This document shows positions 23,961 through 35,562 of a stretch of 64,000 nt of DNA, in pieces; positions within the stretch are counted from its first letter, which is position 1; each line of letters starts with the position of its first letter. The position numbers were made by a program, and so were the translations under genes. The notes beneath the pieces were generated by a model. That model did no database searches, had not been told where the DNA came from, and worked only from the letters and a program-made list of their open reading frames with translations. This DNA comes from Scatophagus argus (lineage: Eukaryota > Chordata > Actinopteri > Scatophagidae), in NCBI RefSeq assembly GCF_020382885.2, contig NC_058503.1, positions 23,552,535 to 23,616,534 of the forward strand, in the 5' to 3' direction.

Positions 23961-25489
23961 CAGTCCTCTTTCCAGTCATTTGACTCAAGCCACATCAAAC
24001 ACGCCGTCCGGTTAATTCATTTCAAAATAAAAGCACCGCTGCCTGCTGTGCAGGGATCCGATTTGGTTCTGAGTTGAACTTTTCACACTTTAGGCAGGGC
24101 ATATAATTTATTTCGCCAAGTTAAGGTATAAATTAATAATTTTATAGTTTGATAAATTATGTTACTTTATAAAAAAAAGGCCAGATCATTGCAATAATTC
24201 CTAATTATGCCTTGTTGAGCCTATTTTGAGTTTAAAAATATTGATGGCATTACAGCCAGTATAACACAATATGCCTTCCACTTTGGACCCCCAAAACACT
24301 CGTGTGTGTCTTGCAACCGATCAGCCAAGAAAATGAATTGTCTCCTCAGTTAAGGCTTCAAAATTGTTTTAATGCTCTATATCCTCAATCACCAACATTC
24401 TGTTAATTTATATGTCTGCAAAAGTAGACTGACTGCATGCTGATGCGTTACAAGTTGTATTATAACAGCACTTTATCAGAATCAGCTTAATTGACCAAGT
24501 TGTGAGTACAACTATGAGTTCAACTGATGTGGCTCTAGTCTCAAGTTTACTTAAATATCACAAAGAGAACAATTAACAGGAAGATAAAACAGGCTGAAAA
24601 CAACACAACAACACGATAAAGCTGCACGTGACTTAACGTTTACTGAACTGAAGTCCGCAATTCGACCAAATCAATGACGTGTTTTCTGAAAGAAGTCACC
24701 TTTTATCTTCTCTCGCGTCGTGCTTTTATTCTGAAGGCCGTGTTCTGTGTTTTCCTGTCTGTCCGCGCCGCGCTTGACGCAGCAGAGTCTTGACTCACAA
24801 CAGGAAGTTGTGCGCCGCATCAGACAGATGAAACACACATTTGTGTAAGACAGTCTGGCGTCGCCGACAGCGAGGACGTTTTCTGTGGGGGATTTCTACT
24901 CTGCCGGTTTTCCATGGGTTCAGTCCGGGTCATGGACTGCTGGTGATCACGATGTTGGTCTGAGAGGCCTGAAATAAATCACAGTTGAAGAAGTACTCCG
25001 GCTGCTGTATTTCTCATCCGGGGACACTGAATTCAGAAGACACAAAACTCACTCAATATATAAAATGTATAAATAAATAAATGATCCCATTCATTCACAA
25101 ACTCGCGTTATACACACCCAGCATTGGCAGCATTTTAATCATACACTCATCGCCGACGTAGGCTCTTAAAAAGTGAGATAAAAACTACATGTAGTCCACT
25201 TTTGTCCTCGACTCCTAACCTCCAGTCTATTTTATTTTATTGAATATTATTTATGGATTTATTTATTTTACTTTCACTTTATTTTATATACCTATATACG
25301 TTTTATTATTGTTATTCTTGTCTTGAATTGGGGTTTCAAGTCCTCCTGTCGTTTCAGGAGGTGACTTTGGCATGTGTGTAAAAATGACTAACTACTAAAC
25401 TGGTGTTATTAAAGTGAAGCAACACCGAGTCACTTATTGTCCTAAAACCGTACAGACAGGCTGCTTAAAGGAACAGTTCACACAATTGC
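23961..25489. other. Intergenic DNA without recognisable genes
   Basis: This is mostly AT-rich sequence between the itgav promoter and the next repeat. No exon, RNA gene or familiar mobile element was recognised on either strand. Confidence 0.5.
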
Positions 25490-25724
25490 ACAACAATCGT
25501 GCACCCAGTCCAAGTCAAGTCCAGATCCAGTCAAATCAGGCGGTGTGTGTGTGGTTCAGGTGAGTAAAGAGCCATTTCCTGAGAGTCAAAGCCCACGTAT
25601 CCTTCAGCCCAAGAAACGAGTCCTCAAGTTATGACTGGCAAGTCCCCATGGAGTTCATTTCAAGTCCTTAGTCAAGTTCAAAGACAGGCGAGAACCAAGT
25701 TAAATTCAAGTCATCAGCTACAGG
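25490..25724. repeat. AAGTC-rich degenerate repeat, left part
   Basis: Recurring CCAAGTCAAGTCC, AAGTCCTTAGTCAAGTTC and similar words mark a degenerate repeat common in fish DNA. The same word pattern resumes at 27200-27310, on the far side of the LINE, suggesting the LINE inserted into it or that its (TTGACT)-type tail was extended by similar sequence. Confidence 0.5.
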
Positions 25725-25739
25725 TCAACCACACCTACC

Positions 25740-27195
25740 TGTGACGGTGATGCTTCCCTTCCAAACACGCACGGTTTGAGGCACAGAACGACGTGGCAGC
25801 GAGGAAGTCCACCCTCCTCCCGACGACCAGGTGCTACGTCCCACCGCAGCCCACATGTGGAGGACTCTACACAGAGTAAATCCACGGAAGGCTGCTGGGC
25901 CAGACGACGTTCCTGACAGAGTGCTCAGCGGATGTGCAGGCCGGCTAGTGGATGTTCTCACAGACATCTTCAACAGTTCCCCGAGCTGTGCTTTCATTCC
26001 TACATGCTTCAAGGGAAACCACCATCATTCCCGTGCCCAAGAAGTCACCAGTGTCCTGTCTTAATGACTATCGACCCGTCGCACTTAGGCCCACCATCAT
26101 GAAGTGTTTCGAGAGGCTAATCATGAGGCACATCAAGGACCAGCTGCCCCCCATCCTGGACCCTTACCTTTGCAAACGCTCGGTGGATGACGGCATTACC
26201 ACTGTGCTCCACCTGGCTCTCACTCGCCCGGCTCGGCAGCAACATCTCCAGCACCACCACTCTGAGCACAGGAGCCCCATGAGGATGTGTGCTAGGCCCT
26301 CTGCTGCTCACACTGCTGACTCATGATTGTGACGTTCACAAGTTCGCCGATGACACGACTGTGGTCGAGAGATGGTTGTGGACTTCAGAAGAGCACAGAG
26401 TGACCGCTCTCTGCTGAACAGGGATGGCTCCACCATGGAGACTGTCAAGAGCATCACTTGGCGGACGATCTCAGCACCACCTCCACTATCAACAAGGCCC
26501 AGCAGCGGCTCCATTTCCTGAGGAAACTGAGGAAAGCTCACCTTCCTCCCCCATCCTCACCACTGAGAGCATCCTGTGCAGCTGCATCACTGCCTGGTAC
26601 GGTAACTGCACCCAGCAGATTGTGAGGACCTGCAGCCAGTAGTGAGAACAGCTGAAAAGATGATCGGAGTCTCTCTGTCCTCCATCCAGGACATCTGCAT
26701 CCACAAAGCCCTCAGCGTTGTGACCCTGCACACCCATCACACAAACTCTTCACTCTTCTGCCGTCTGGGAAAAGATGCCGAAGCATTCGGGCTCTTACAG
26801 CCAGACTGTTCTTCCCCCCAGCCAGAAGACTCCTCAGATCTTAGAGGCTGGACATGCACATGCACATTGTCACCTTATACCTCATCATGTTTACAGCAAC
26901 CTGCACTTTAGACTGTTCACACTGCATACAATACTGTCCCCACCAGCACTTTATGGCTGTCTCAAACATTCCATAACGGGACCAGGTCCTGGTCGGTGCT
27001 GCTGCTTGTTGTTTGTATCTACAGTCTCTGTGCAGCATGTACAGTCTTGTGTAGTCCTGTGCTTTATGTGTAGTCTTGCATTAATTTGCACAATGTGTAG
27101 TGCATATTTCATTTCTAGTGTAGCACCTGGTCCCTGCAGGGACGCTGTCCCGTTTCACTGTTCAACGTTACTGTAAACAGCTGAAATGAGAATGA
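25740..27195 (+). pseudogene. Decayed non-LTR retrotransposon (jockey/CR1-L2-Rex1 group), reverse transcriptase remnants
   Basis: Translated pieces in shifting frames keep the order of a LINE reverse transcriptase: VNPRKAAGPDDVPDRVL near 25880, [10 protein letters not shown], then [17 protein letters not shown] near 26035 and [19 protein letters not shown] near 26095. The catalytic FADDTTVVE lies at about 26343. The C-terminal LSSIQDI and LFTLLPSGKR follow near 26680-26770. Several frameshifts, stops and internal deletions make it dead; the segment between the second and third RT blocks is shortened. The 3' end reads AAACCTCTTGACTTGA at about 27195, a tail typical of this group. The family name is from memory of fish elements. 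Confidence 0.8.
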
Positions 27196-27199
27196 AACC

Positions 27200-27310
27200 T
27201 CTTGACTTGAAGTTCAAAGTAAAGTCCAGTATCCCACCTCAATCCACTGACATCAACACAAGAAGTTCAAGTCAAGACAGACAAGTTCCAAGTCCAAGTC
27301 AAAAAAGGTA
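27200..27310. repeat. AAGTC-rich degenerate repeat, right part
   Basis: Words such as AAGTTCAAGTCAAGACAG and AAGTCCAAGTCAAAAAAG continue the pattern seen before the LINE at 25490-25724. Confidence 0.45.
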
Positions 27311-27611
27311 AGAACAAAGTGAGGTCAAATCCCACTTTAACACGTCTAACAGCATGCAATACTGGATGCGACCTTGTATGCATATGCACAGGTTTTACAG
27401 CTTGTATCTGCAAGTTAAACATCAACAACCCCAGTCTGCAAATCCACACGCACTCATGTCTGCTTAGAGCATGAGCTCAGATGCACAGCCAGCGAGTGAG
27501 GGCTTTTCGTCTTATTTGGCCATGAGCTGCTCTGAATCAGCGCTACAATGAAGTTTGCTCTCAAGAATGTGTGGCAGAACTCCCACGAGCTTCACAGGAG
27601 GGGGGAGGTCA

Positions 27612-27647
<36 letters not shown>

Positions 27648-28635
27648 GGCTGGTGCAAGGCATTGGGATAAACATGGAGGCCTGCTTTACATGCCACGAT
27701 GAGAATGTGTTTGCGTTACAGCGAGAAGGAAACACGAGAAGAGGCAGGAGGGATGGTGTAATGGACGTTGTGTAAGGCTCAGCTATGCAGATTACGTACC
27801 CTGCAGGGCACAGATGGATGGAAGCTCGCTTTCATCGCTGACTGATCTCATGTGCCACAACACTGTTTTTACTTCTTCATTTCACACATTGTTAGTACAA
27901 AAATGTCCACTGTAGTTGCTTCTGGCTTAGAGCTATGGGCCCAGGACTACAATATATCCATGAGGGTCCCCTCAAGTACAGAAGTACAAGTGTATGTGTG
28001 TGTTTTGGTAGAAATGGGCCTTTGCAGGACAGATTGTGGACTTAAGTTCTGACCACCTCCAAACAAACGTGAAACAAAAGAGCAGATGTGGATGAGTGAA
28101 GGCAAATGTTTTAGGAGCTGAGCTTTGACTTGCGCTCTACCTCGATGTGGTCAGTTTCAGAGGGTTTCTCACAGAGTGTATGAGCACAGGTCTGTATTTA
28201 CCTGTCTCCACTTTCTACAACCCCCCGTCCTGGGTGAACCATTGAAATAACTCGGATACAAGTTGGGTTTATCAGTGAAGCCTCTGCGCAGGACGTCTAA
28301 GAAAATAAAAGGACACAGGGGAAACATGAAGGGAGCAAAACCGATTTATTGTTAGGACCATAGAAGAAGAGGCAAAGTAGGTGGGGCTTAATTTAAACTT
28401 TTCAGATACAGTTTGAGTGTCTTCATACTCAGGTAAATAACTTTATGTTGTCTAATTATGTTAACTGCACATATGACCCAGTTTCGCTCTCCTTCAGTGT
28501 AGCTTCATATTGGGGCTACAGTCGACACCAGCAGGGACTTAACGCACAGGATTTTCATAGTTTGCGCCCCCCAGTGGCAGGACAGGAGACTGCAGCTGCA
28601 AAAAAAGGTTTCCAAATCCGTACATGCTGATTCCC
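27311..28635. other. Intergenic DNA without recognisable genes
   Basis: Only a short TG/AG microsatellite near 27612-27645 stands out. Short open frames here have no family features. Confidence 0.45.
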
Positions 28636-28800
28636 AGTGATTAGTCAATTAAATGACTAGTCACGTGAAAGAAAATTGATAATCATTGATTCATCATTGT
28701 GGTCATTTTTCAAGCATAAAATGTCAAATATTTGCTGGTTCCATCTTCTTAAATGTAAAGATTTGCTGCCTTAATTTGACCACTTAGATTCAGAGTGCCC
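28636..28800. repeat. Probable dispersed teleost repeat fragment
   Basis: The block includes TCAATTAAATGACTAGTCA, AAATGTCAAATATTTGCTGG and AAAGATTTGCTGCC, which I recognise as a combination recurring in many fish genomes. No coding capacity is seen. A genome-wide copy count would confirm it. Confidence 0.45.
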
Positions 28801-29799
28801 AAACTTTTTTTTCCTGAAGACCCAAACTGAAACTTCACTGAGGGTCTCTTGCATTGCATAAAATGACAAACAGTATGAGGGATGAGGGGGACAACCTGAT
28901 AAAAATAAAAATCACCTTCTGGTTCTCTGAAGCTTCCTTACTGTAACCCTGACTTCCTGTGCAAAGTGTGACTCTGCTGGCTGTGTTCAGATTGTGAAAA
29001 ATAATTAATAATTAGAGATCTTACGTATTTAAAGAGCAGTTTACTTTATAACAGCATGACAACAAGTTATAAATTACAAATTCTGTTTTTCATAAATATT
29101 TCCTTTTATTTTCATTAGAAACAAATGTCAGGCCAACTTTGGCCCAGACTCCAAGTTTAATTATTTAATAGGGGAATGAAATGAAAATGAAAATAATCTT
29201 GCAGCCCTGTTATGCATCAGATCTCCATTTACAAACTGGAAGACTGCAGCAAGACAACACAACTAAAAACATAAAACTGACCCTCAGCTTCAGGCAGGTT
29301 TCCCATCGTCATGTTTTACGTAGTAATGTAGTGCTGAAACGAGTTTCCTTCATTCCTCATCACGTGTACAGCTCAGTAGTTCATGTTAAATGGTTTCTGC
29401 TTGATCACAGTGCCTGCATGAGTTACACGCCGCCACACTGACTTCATGGGACTCATTCACCACGTCTGTCACTAAATGCAGAAACGCACAGACACCACTA
29501 GATGGCAGTAAGCAGTTGTTAGTGGTTAGTTTCACTTGGTCCACAGCTCCCTGAATTCTGTCAGAAGAGCTGGAGTGAAGTCTTTAAGCAGTGAAAACAA
29601 TGTGGACGGGATGCATTTACAGAGTAAAACTTGGAAAAGACATTCAGGGTTTTGTTCAGCCAGCATAAGTTGGTGTTTCACAGGGTCCTTGTGTTTCCAG
29701 TACTCATGCATTTACTGGATTTTTACTCAGGTATTCCTACAGGGGTATAAAGTATATTTTCAGATGGTTTGTGGCCAACCCGTCCTCATCAAAACATTC

Positions 29800-29985
29800 A
29801 ACACAGCAATAAGCAGGCCCACCAAGTTGTTCACGGTCGTGTCCACACAGGAGAGCTGAACCACAGGCCAGTTAGAGCAGTTTATTTTCACATTTCACAC
29901 TGTGTTAACCGAACAGTACAATTGAGACAGAAGCCAACAGTGAAAATCAAAAGGGTTCTCACCATCCTAAAAGTCATTTTACTGT
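29800..29985 (-). pseudogene. Internal fragment of an olfactory receptor
   Basis: This piece aligns with 30464-30650 inside the neighbouring receptor gene. Shared words are GAACCACAGGCCAGTTAGAGCA, split here as GAACCACAGG and CCAGTTAGAGCAG, then TTCTCACCATCCT and TCATTTTACTGT. It covers roughly ECL2 through TM4 only, with an internal deletion of about 40 bases, and both ends are missing. It is a remnant of a tandem duplicate. Confidence 0.75.
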
Positions 29986-30030
29986 AATAAAAGGAGCGCA
30001 ATGACAAGCAAGTTATATGTGCATTCACAT

Positions 30031-31047
30031 TTATGACTCCATGTTCCAGCATTTTTTTCTATTGCGTACGAGCGTCTTGAGTTGCTGTCTGTGCATGTTT
30101 TTATGAGGAGGGATAATTTTGCATATTTGAAAAGATTTAAGAATCACTCCTCTGATCTGAGGAAGATTCAGGCCGTAAACGAGAGGATTATTAATGGGGG
30201 GAATAATCAAAAACTCCAAAGTTAAAACAACTATGACAAATGAATTTACTCCATCAGCTTCAAGTCGACTCAGTGAAAGCTCACAGAACAATGAGAACGA
30301 ATAGTTCACCAAAGTCACGATGTGAGGCAGACAGGTTTGTAACGCCTTTCCTCTGAAAGCTGCCGAGCTTCTCCTGCAAACCACCAGAATACGCAGGTAG
30401 GTGTACAGCACAAAGAGCAGAGGGAAAAAGACTGTTATCACAGAAAGAATCCGACCTACGATGTTGTTCACAGGTGTGAGCACACAGGAGAGCCGAACCA
30501 CAGGCCAGTTAGAGCAGAAAATCCTGTGCAGTTTATTTCCACATAAAGGAAGACCGATGGTCAGATAAAGACAGACGCCGACAGCACATGCAGGGTAGAG
30601 AACAGCAAACACCAAAAGGTTTCTCACCATCCTGAAACTCATTTTACTGTGATAGTTTAAAGGCTGGCAAATAGCAACAAATCTGTCATAGGCCATGATG
30701 CCGAGAATCATTAGTTCGTATGATGCATAGGTGTAAATAACATATATCTGTATGAAACAAAATGGACGTGAGATCAAATGAGTGTCTGACAGAATGTCCA
30801 TCAGAAACCTGGGGAAGAAGCCTGCTGATCCATACACAGCGTTTAAAGACAGAAAGGAGATAAACACGTACATGGGCTGATACAGAGACTTCTCCAGCCA
30901 GATTGTCAGAATAATGACAGTGTTAGCAGAGATTATGGTCAAGTAGATCAACAGGCACAGACCAAAGAACAGAAATCTGAGGCGACCAAAATCTCTAAAC
31001 AGTGTGAACTGAAAGTAGACAGGATTCACACTGCTGTTGCTCTTCAT
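30031..31047 (-). CDS. Olfactory receptor (fish type), intact single-exon gene
   Basis: This is a seven-transmembrane odorant receptor of 338 residues from the ATG at 31047. An upstream in-frame ATG at 31104 would add 19 residues, but the chosen start places the sequon NSS a normal distance before TM1. Family marks: TM1 with the conserved Asn in IISANTVIIL; PMYVFISFLSL entering TM2; the conserved Cys in RPFCFIQ; MAYDRFVAICQPL at the end of TM3; KALQTCLPHIVTL in TM6; and INNPLVYGLNLPQIR in TM7. The C-terminal tail is longer than in the other receptors of the window. It is clearly less related to the five receptors downstream, so it represents a second subfamily. Expression in olfactory neurons is the family expectation. 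Confidence 0.93.
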   Translation of the reverse strand: MKSNSSVNPVYFQFTLFRDFGRLRFLFFGLCLLIYLTIISANTVIILTIWLEKSLYQPMYVFISFLSLNAVYGSAGFFPRFLMDILSDTHLISRPFCFIQIYVIYTYASYELMILGIMAYDRFVAICQPLNYHSKMSFRMVRNLLVFAVLYPACAVGVCLYLTIGLPLCGNKLHRIFCSNWPVVRLSCVLTPVNNIVGRILSVITVFFPLLFVLYTYLRILVVCRRSSAAFRGKALQTCLPHIVTLVNYSFSLFCELSLSRLEADGVNSFVIVVLTLEFLIIPPINNPLVYGLNLPQIRGVILKSFQICKIIPPHKNMHRQQLKTLVRNRKKCWNMES

Positions 31048-31104
31048 GTCTGTACCAGTTGGAGAATAAATTAAAACAGAGTTAAGCTCCTGAGTTAAAT
31101 TCAA

Positions 31105-32021
31105 CTTGTGGTGGACAATATACAGAACTGTCCCCTTTCATGGAAGCAAGATACAAGTGGGAAACAAGGTGTGCGTGTCTTACTTGGTGTATTCACATAC
31201 GAATGTATGCACAACCAAAGCTAAAGCTGCCACATGCAGAACCTACCAATATACGTATATCACTTAGCTTACTTTTCACACACGGAGAACATAAAGGACG
31301 TACGTTAGCAATAAAATTTAAAAAACAATAAAACACCAACGACTCTGCTTCCTGAAATTAATTAGTTAGAATTGTTGCATGACAAACAAACCTCAACTAC
31401 CAAAATCAAGTTCAATGGTTCAACCAAGTTATTAATAAAAATGAAATCTTGAACAAACATGTTAATCAGCTTGTTAAAAAAGAGCTTCGACAGGCGAGAG
31501 CTTCCGACCCTGTAATGATTCAGACTGAAGCAGCTGCGGACACGTTATCTTCTGCTTCTGCTCAGATGCCAGCAGCAATGTGTGCATTAAGTGTCCAAAG
31601 GGAGATTAAATCACTCACTTCATGTGTTTACATGGACCCGTCTTTCTCTCTCTCTTTCTGTCTCACTCTCAACATAACCAGTTAAGGCTAAAGGACACCC
31701 CAGAGCCAGGGTCTGCTCCAAGGTTTCCGCCTTTTAAATGTAAATTTTTCCTCTCCACTGTTGCCAAGAGCTTGCTCATGAGGGATTGTTGGGTTCTCTG
31801 TATTAAAGACTAAAGAATGAAGTCTAGAACAGACTCTTTAATTAAAGAGAACATATGCCCTGTGTAACCTGATTTCTGCTCCTTTTTTCTTCAGCATATG
31901 CGATCATTTAACGAGTGAAAATTATCAGATGTCATGTTCTCACTGTTCTGCCTGCAGGATTTGTCTTTGTTCTTCTTGCCAAGCAGGCTACATCTTTGAC
32001 TTTGGCCTCCATGTTTACTGC
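31105..32021. other. Intergenic DNA without recognisable genes
   Basis: Flanking DNA of the first receptor, mostly AT-rich. No coding or repeat family was recognised. Confidence 0.4.
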
Positions 32022-32335
32022 AAGCCGTGGCCTAGAGGTTGGAGAAGCGGCTTGTGATTGGAAGGTTGCTGGTTCGATTCCCCCACCAGGCGGGCAGGAA
32101 AAATTTGAGTGTGGTGGAGTGATAATGTCCCCACCCCCTATTAGCTGGCCGATGTGCCCTTGAGCAAGGCACTTAACCCCCAATATGCTCCCCGGGCGCT
32201 TGATGCTGCCCACTGCTCCTGTGTGTGTTTCACTGCATGTTGCATGCGTGTGTTTCAATCAGTGATGGATTAAATGCAGAGAAGTAATTTCCCAGCTTGG
32301 GATTAATAAAGTAACTTAAAAGAAAGAAAAAAAAA
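32022..32335 (+). repeat. tRNA-derived SINE
   Basis: The head has a polymerase III promoter: box A TGGCCTAGAGG and box B GGTTCGATTCC. The central part contains CCTTGAGCAAGGCACTTAAC, a block shared by several fish SINEs. The element ends with GGATTAATAAAGTAAC and an A/G-rich tail. No exact target duplication was found. Confidence 0.85.
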
Positions 32336-32434
32336 AAGACATGCTTTGACTCAGAACATGCTGGGCTGGCCTTTATTCCTCTGGCCTCGTGTCCTTACTG
32401 AGCACGCCTGCCCACATTAGAGCAACAGCGACAA

Positions 32435-32824
32435 GTGGATGCCTTCGTGGCACTACAGAAGGATGACAATGATAATGGCAGCTGGGCTGAATGTGCTACC
32501 TTCACCACTGAGGAAGCTCCGGACATTTTGAACCCCTCGGATGCAGAGAGGAGATGCAGTGTAGGGCTGATTTGGCTCCCTGCTGGCTCCCCTCCTGGTT
32601 CTACCCTGGTCCCATGTGAAGACTTGGAGACTGACAGCGAGAAGAAGGCCCTGTCAGCACCTGCTACTCCTCCACCCATAAACCACCTGCCAACAACACT
32701 GGCAGCTGTGGCACAGGCCCATATTATGGCGTGGATGACGATACTCATATGTCTCATCTTCCAGAGCAAATCAAGAAGGGTTTGCTTGATGGCCTCATCA
32801 GCATCAACAGACTCTTTTTCTTGA
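32435..32824 (+). other. Unrecognised 129-residue open frame, doubtful
   Basis: The frame reads MDAFVALQKDDNDNG and continues with an acidic and proline-rich composition (KKALSAPATPPPINHLP). I recognise no domain. No splice partner, membrane segment or upstream promoter is evident. It lies between a SINE and an L2 fragment and may be part of an old mobile element or chance. Confidence 0.15.
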
Positions 32825-33089
32825 TGTTATTGCACACACTCACCATAAAACTCTGGTTTCTCACTTTGCTGTTTAAAGGTTGTCTTGATCTCATCTTCTG
32901 ATTCCATATTCTAGGACATTAGCCCCATTCACACTGAATTACATTGTTCTTTATGGGAATGGGGAACAGATTTACATTTGTCTCCCTGTAACGCTCTCTG
33001 AAAGTCCACTTCAGTACTTAGTGAACCTCTGTCTGCCTTGAATTGTTTTCTCATTTTGTTTTATTTTGTTTTGTTGCTCATTTTATAGA

Positions 33090-34190
33090 CGACAGAGCAG
33101 GAGCAGCAGGATCCAGGCAGGACCATGGAGAGGGTTCTGGATCCAGCAGCACTATTAGTGCAGTGGGCAGGACCATAGAGGGCTCAGGATCCAGCAGCGG
33201 TACCAGGACTCAGGAGCTCCGGGGGAGAGGGCGAGTTAGTGCTGTACCGGTGATGGGACATGATGAGTGAGTCCCCCTGCTCTGAGAGCTCGGTGTCTAA
33301 GGATCTCCCCCAGCAATCTAAACCTATGGCAGCATAACAAGAGGTTGGTCTAACTATAGGTTTTGTCAAAAAGGAGGGTTTTAAGTCTACTCTTAAACAT
33401 AGAGAGGGTGTCTGTCGTCCGAACTGAGGCTGGTAATTGGTTCCACAGATGAGGAGCCTGATAACTGAAAGCCCTGGCTCCCTATCTACATTAGGAGATA
33501 CATGGTATTGCCAGTAAGTCTGAATCTAAGGAACATAGCACCGTAGAGGGCTGATATGGTTCAATGAGATCAGTGATATATGATGGTGCCAGACCATGCA
33601 CGGCTTTGTAGGTTAGGATGAGGATCTTAAATTCTACTCTAAATTTTACTGGAAGCCAATGTAGAGAGGCCAGCACAGGTGAAATGTCCAGGACTTAATA
33701 TCTGCAACACAGGATTGCAGTTGTGTTAGCTGATTGCTTTCATCTGGCTTCATTAATAAATACAGTTGGGTGTCGTCAGCATAACAGTGAAAATTTCTAG
33801 AGTGCTTTCTGATCACATTGCCTAGTGGGAGCATATAGATTGTGAATAGGATCGGGCCAAACGCAGAACCTTGTGGAACACCATGGCTAACCTTAGTGTG
33901 CATGGACGAGAAAGAAAGAAAGAAAGTGACATATTTTGTCATTGGAGGGAACTCACTCCAACGAAATTCATGCTCTGCATTTAACTCACCCAAGTGACGT
34001 GCACACACACAACAAACCCGGGGCAGTGGGCAACCGTCTGACTGATAGATAGGACTTGGACCAGCTTAAAGCAGTTCCATTTATACCAATTTGATTTTCT
34101 AGTCTCTGTAAAAGAATCTGGTGGTCAACAGTATCAAATGCAGCACTGAGATCCACTTCGATCACGTTAATGTTTCCTCCTCACTATAAG
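33090..34190 (-). mobile_element. L2-type LINE, internally deleted copy
   Basis: Read on the minus strand, the piece begins with [18 protein letters not shown] (about 34160), a reverse transcriptase block. Then come SHGVPQGSAFGPILFTIY and the catalytic HCYADDTQLYL near 33785. At about 33690 it jumps directly to ASLHWLPVKFRVEFKIL near the C-terminus, so about 100 residues are missing. A foreign insert sits at 33900-34030. The 3' UTR (33090-33490) matches the copy at 62640-63060. Frames are broken and the copy is dead. Confidence 0.8.
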
Positions 34191-34339
34191 GGTTAATCAC
34201 ACTGTTCCACAGGGTTCAGTGCTTGGGTGTAACTTTTGTTTGATAACTTTTGTTATGAATTGGCACTATATAAGTAAACTGAATTAAACTGAAAAATTGA
34301 AATTAGTTTTAGGTCTAAATAAACAAGGAACAGACACAG
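34191..34339 (+). repeat. Short retroelement 3' end
   Basis: The words TTATGAATTGGCACTATATAA and AACTGAATTAAACTGAAAAATTG resemble the 3' end of L2-type elements, here in plus orientation (compare the reverse complement at 62266-62340). It abuts the minus-strand L2 copy. Confidence 0.45.
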
Positions 34340-35562
34340 TATATAATCTCTTCTGTTGGCCTCACAAAGCGGTGATGGCTCTGTCTGTGATGTGCCTATT
34401 GGGCATGATGCCATCCAACTCATTTTTATATTGTATGATTATTGTACCTCGACCAGTCCAGGGTGTACCCCGCCACTCGGTCGTAGTCAGCTGGGATGGG
34501 CTCCAGCCCCCCCCCCGCACAGTGTGCTTATAGCACTTGTGGACTCTTGTGGTCAATCCAGCTTCACCTTCACTGGTGACTGCTCTTAGACAGCAAAGGC
34601 TATACAGCATAGATTGTTGGTTACATAATAAACCCAGATTCTGTGAGTGCAGGCGTGGCCCTCTAAACTGCATTGTTTCCACCTACGTTCCACCTGCAGA
34701 AAAAGCCGGCTTATTCTGGGAGAAGGACTCTGGATACTGTATACTATATACAGGGTTAAGCCTACACTCATAGAATCTAGGGTTTCAATACGCAAGTAAC
34801 GTTCTCTGGTTTCTCACTTTGCTGTTAAAAGGTTGCTTTAATCCCATCTTTTTTAATGTCGCTTATTCCACATTCTAGGACATTAGCCCCACAATGAATG
34901 CCATTGTTCTTTATGGGAACAGGGAAGACTGTCCGAGAAACCTCTTCAGTACTCGGTGAACCTTCATCTGCCTTCTGTTGGACTGTGTAGTGAAAGGCTG
35001 AGTCAGCTCCCTGCTGCCACAGGCTGCATCATGACTCATGATTGGCTGCAGATGAAGCCATAACAAGGGTCCACACGTTCATTATGAAGTAGAAATCCTT
35101 AACTGTGGTTTATTGTTCAATTTTTGTTTTGTTTCAGACCACATAAACTTACAATCACCACCAGTTCGATAAAGGAATGAGGCCCTTTTCAAAATGAAAC
35201 TTTTACTGACATGAATCCAATGTGTTTCTAAATGAAAACAAGATGGCAGAAAAAAAGGACTGTGATTGGCCAGAGCAGTAGGTCACTGTGTAGTGTCGAC
35301 ATTTTCAGCACTTACAATGTTTGTCTTCTGTTTATGACCACCATTATAAATGTAATCAATAGACCCACAGATGATAATATAAATAATGTGAATGGCATTA
35401 GTCATGATGAGGTTTTGTTGTGCTGTGACTGAATAAAGAGCCAATAACATCAGTCATTACAATGATGGAGTTGACAATATTCATTACTGTTCAAACTGCA
35501 CTGAAAGTATCTTTGTGACTAAATTACAGAATGTCTGTACATCTGTTTGCAGCGTTAATACA

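Noticed and set aside
32022-32130. Possible tRNA gene (box A and box B present)
   Set aside because: It is the head of a tRNA-derived SINE: no foldable acceptor stem was seen, and the SINE body follows. The same holds for 41120-41475 and 52106-52290.
35232-35432. 66-codon open frame identical at 38926-39126
   Set aside because: Identity comes from the recent segmental duplication; no start context, domain or wider conservation was seen.
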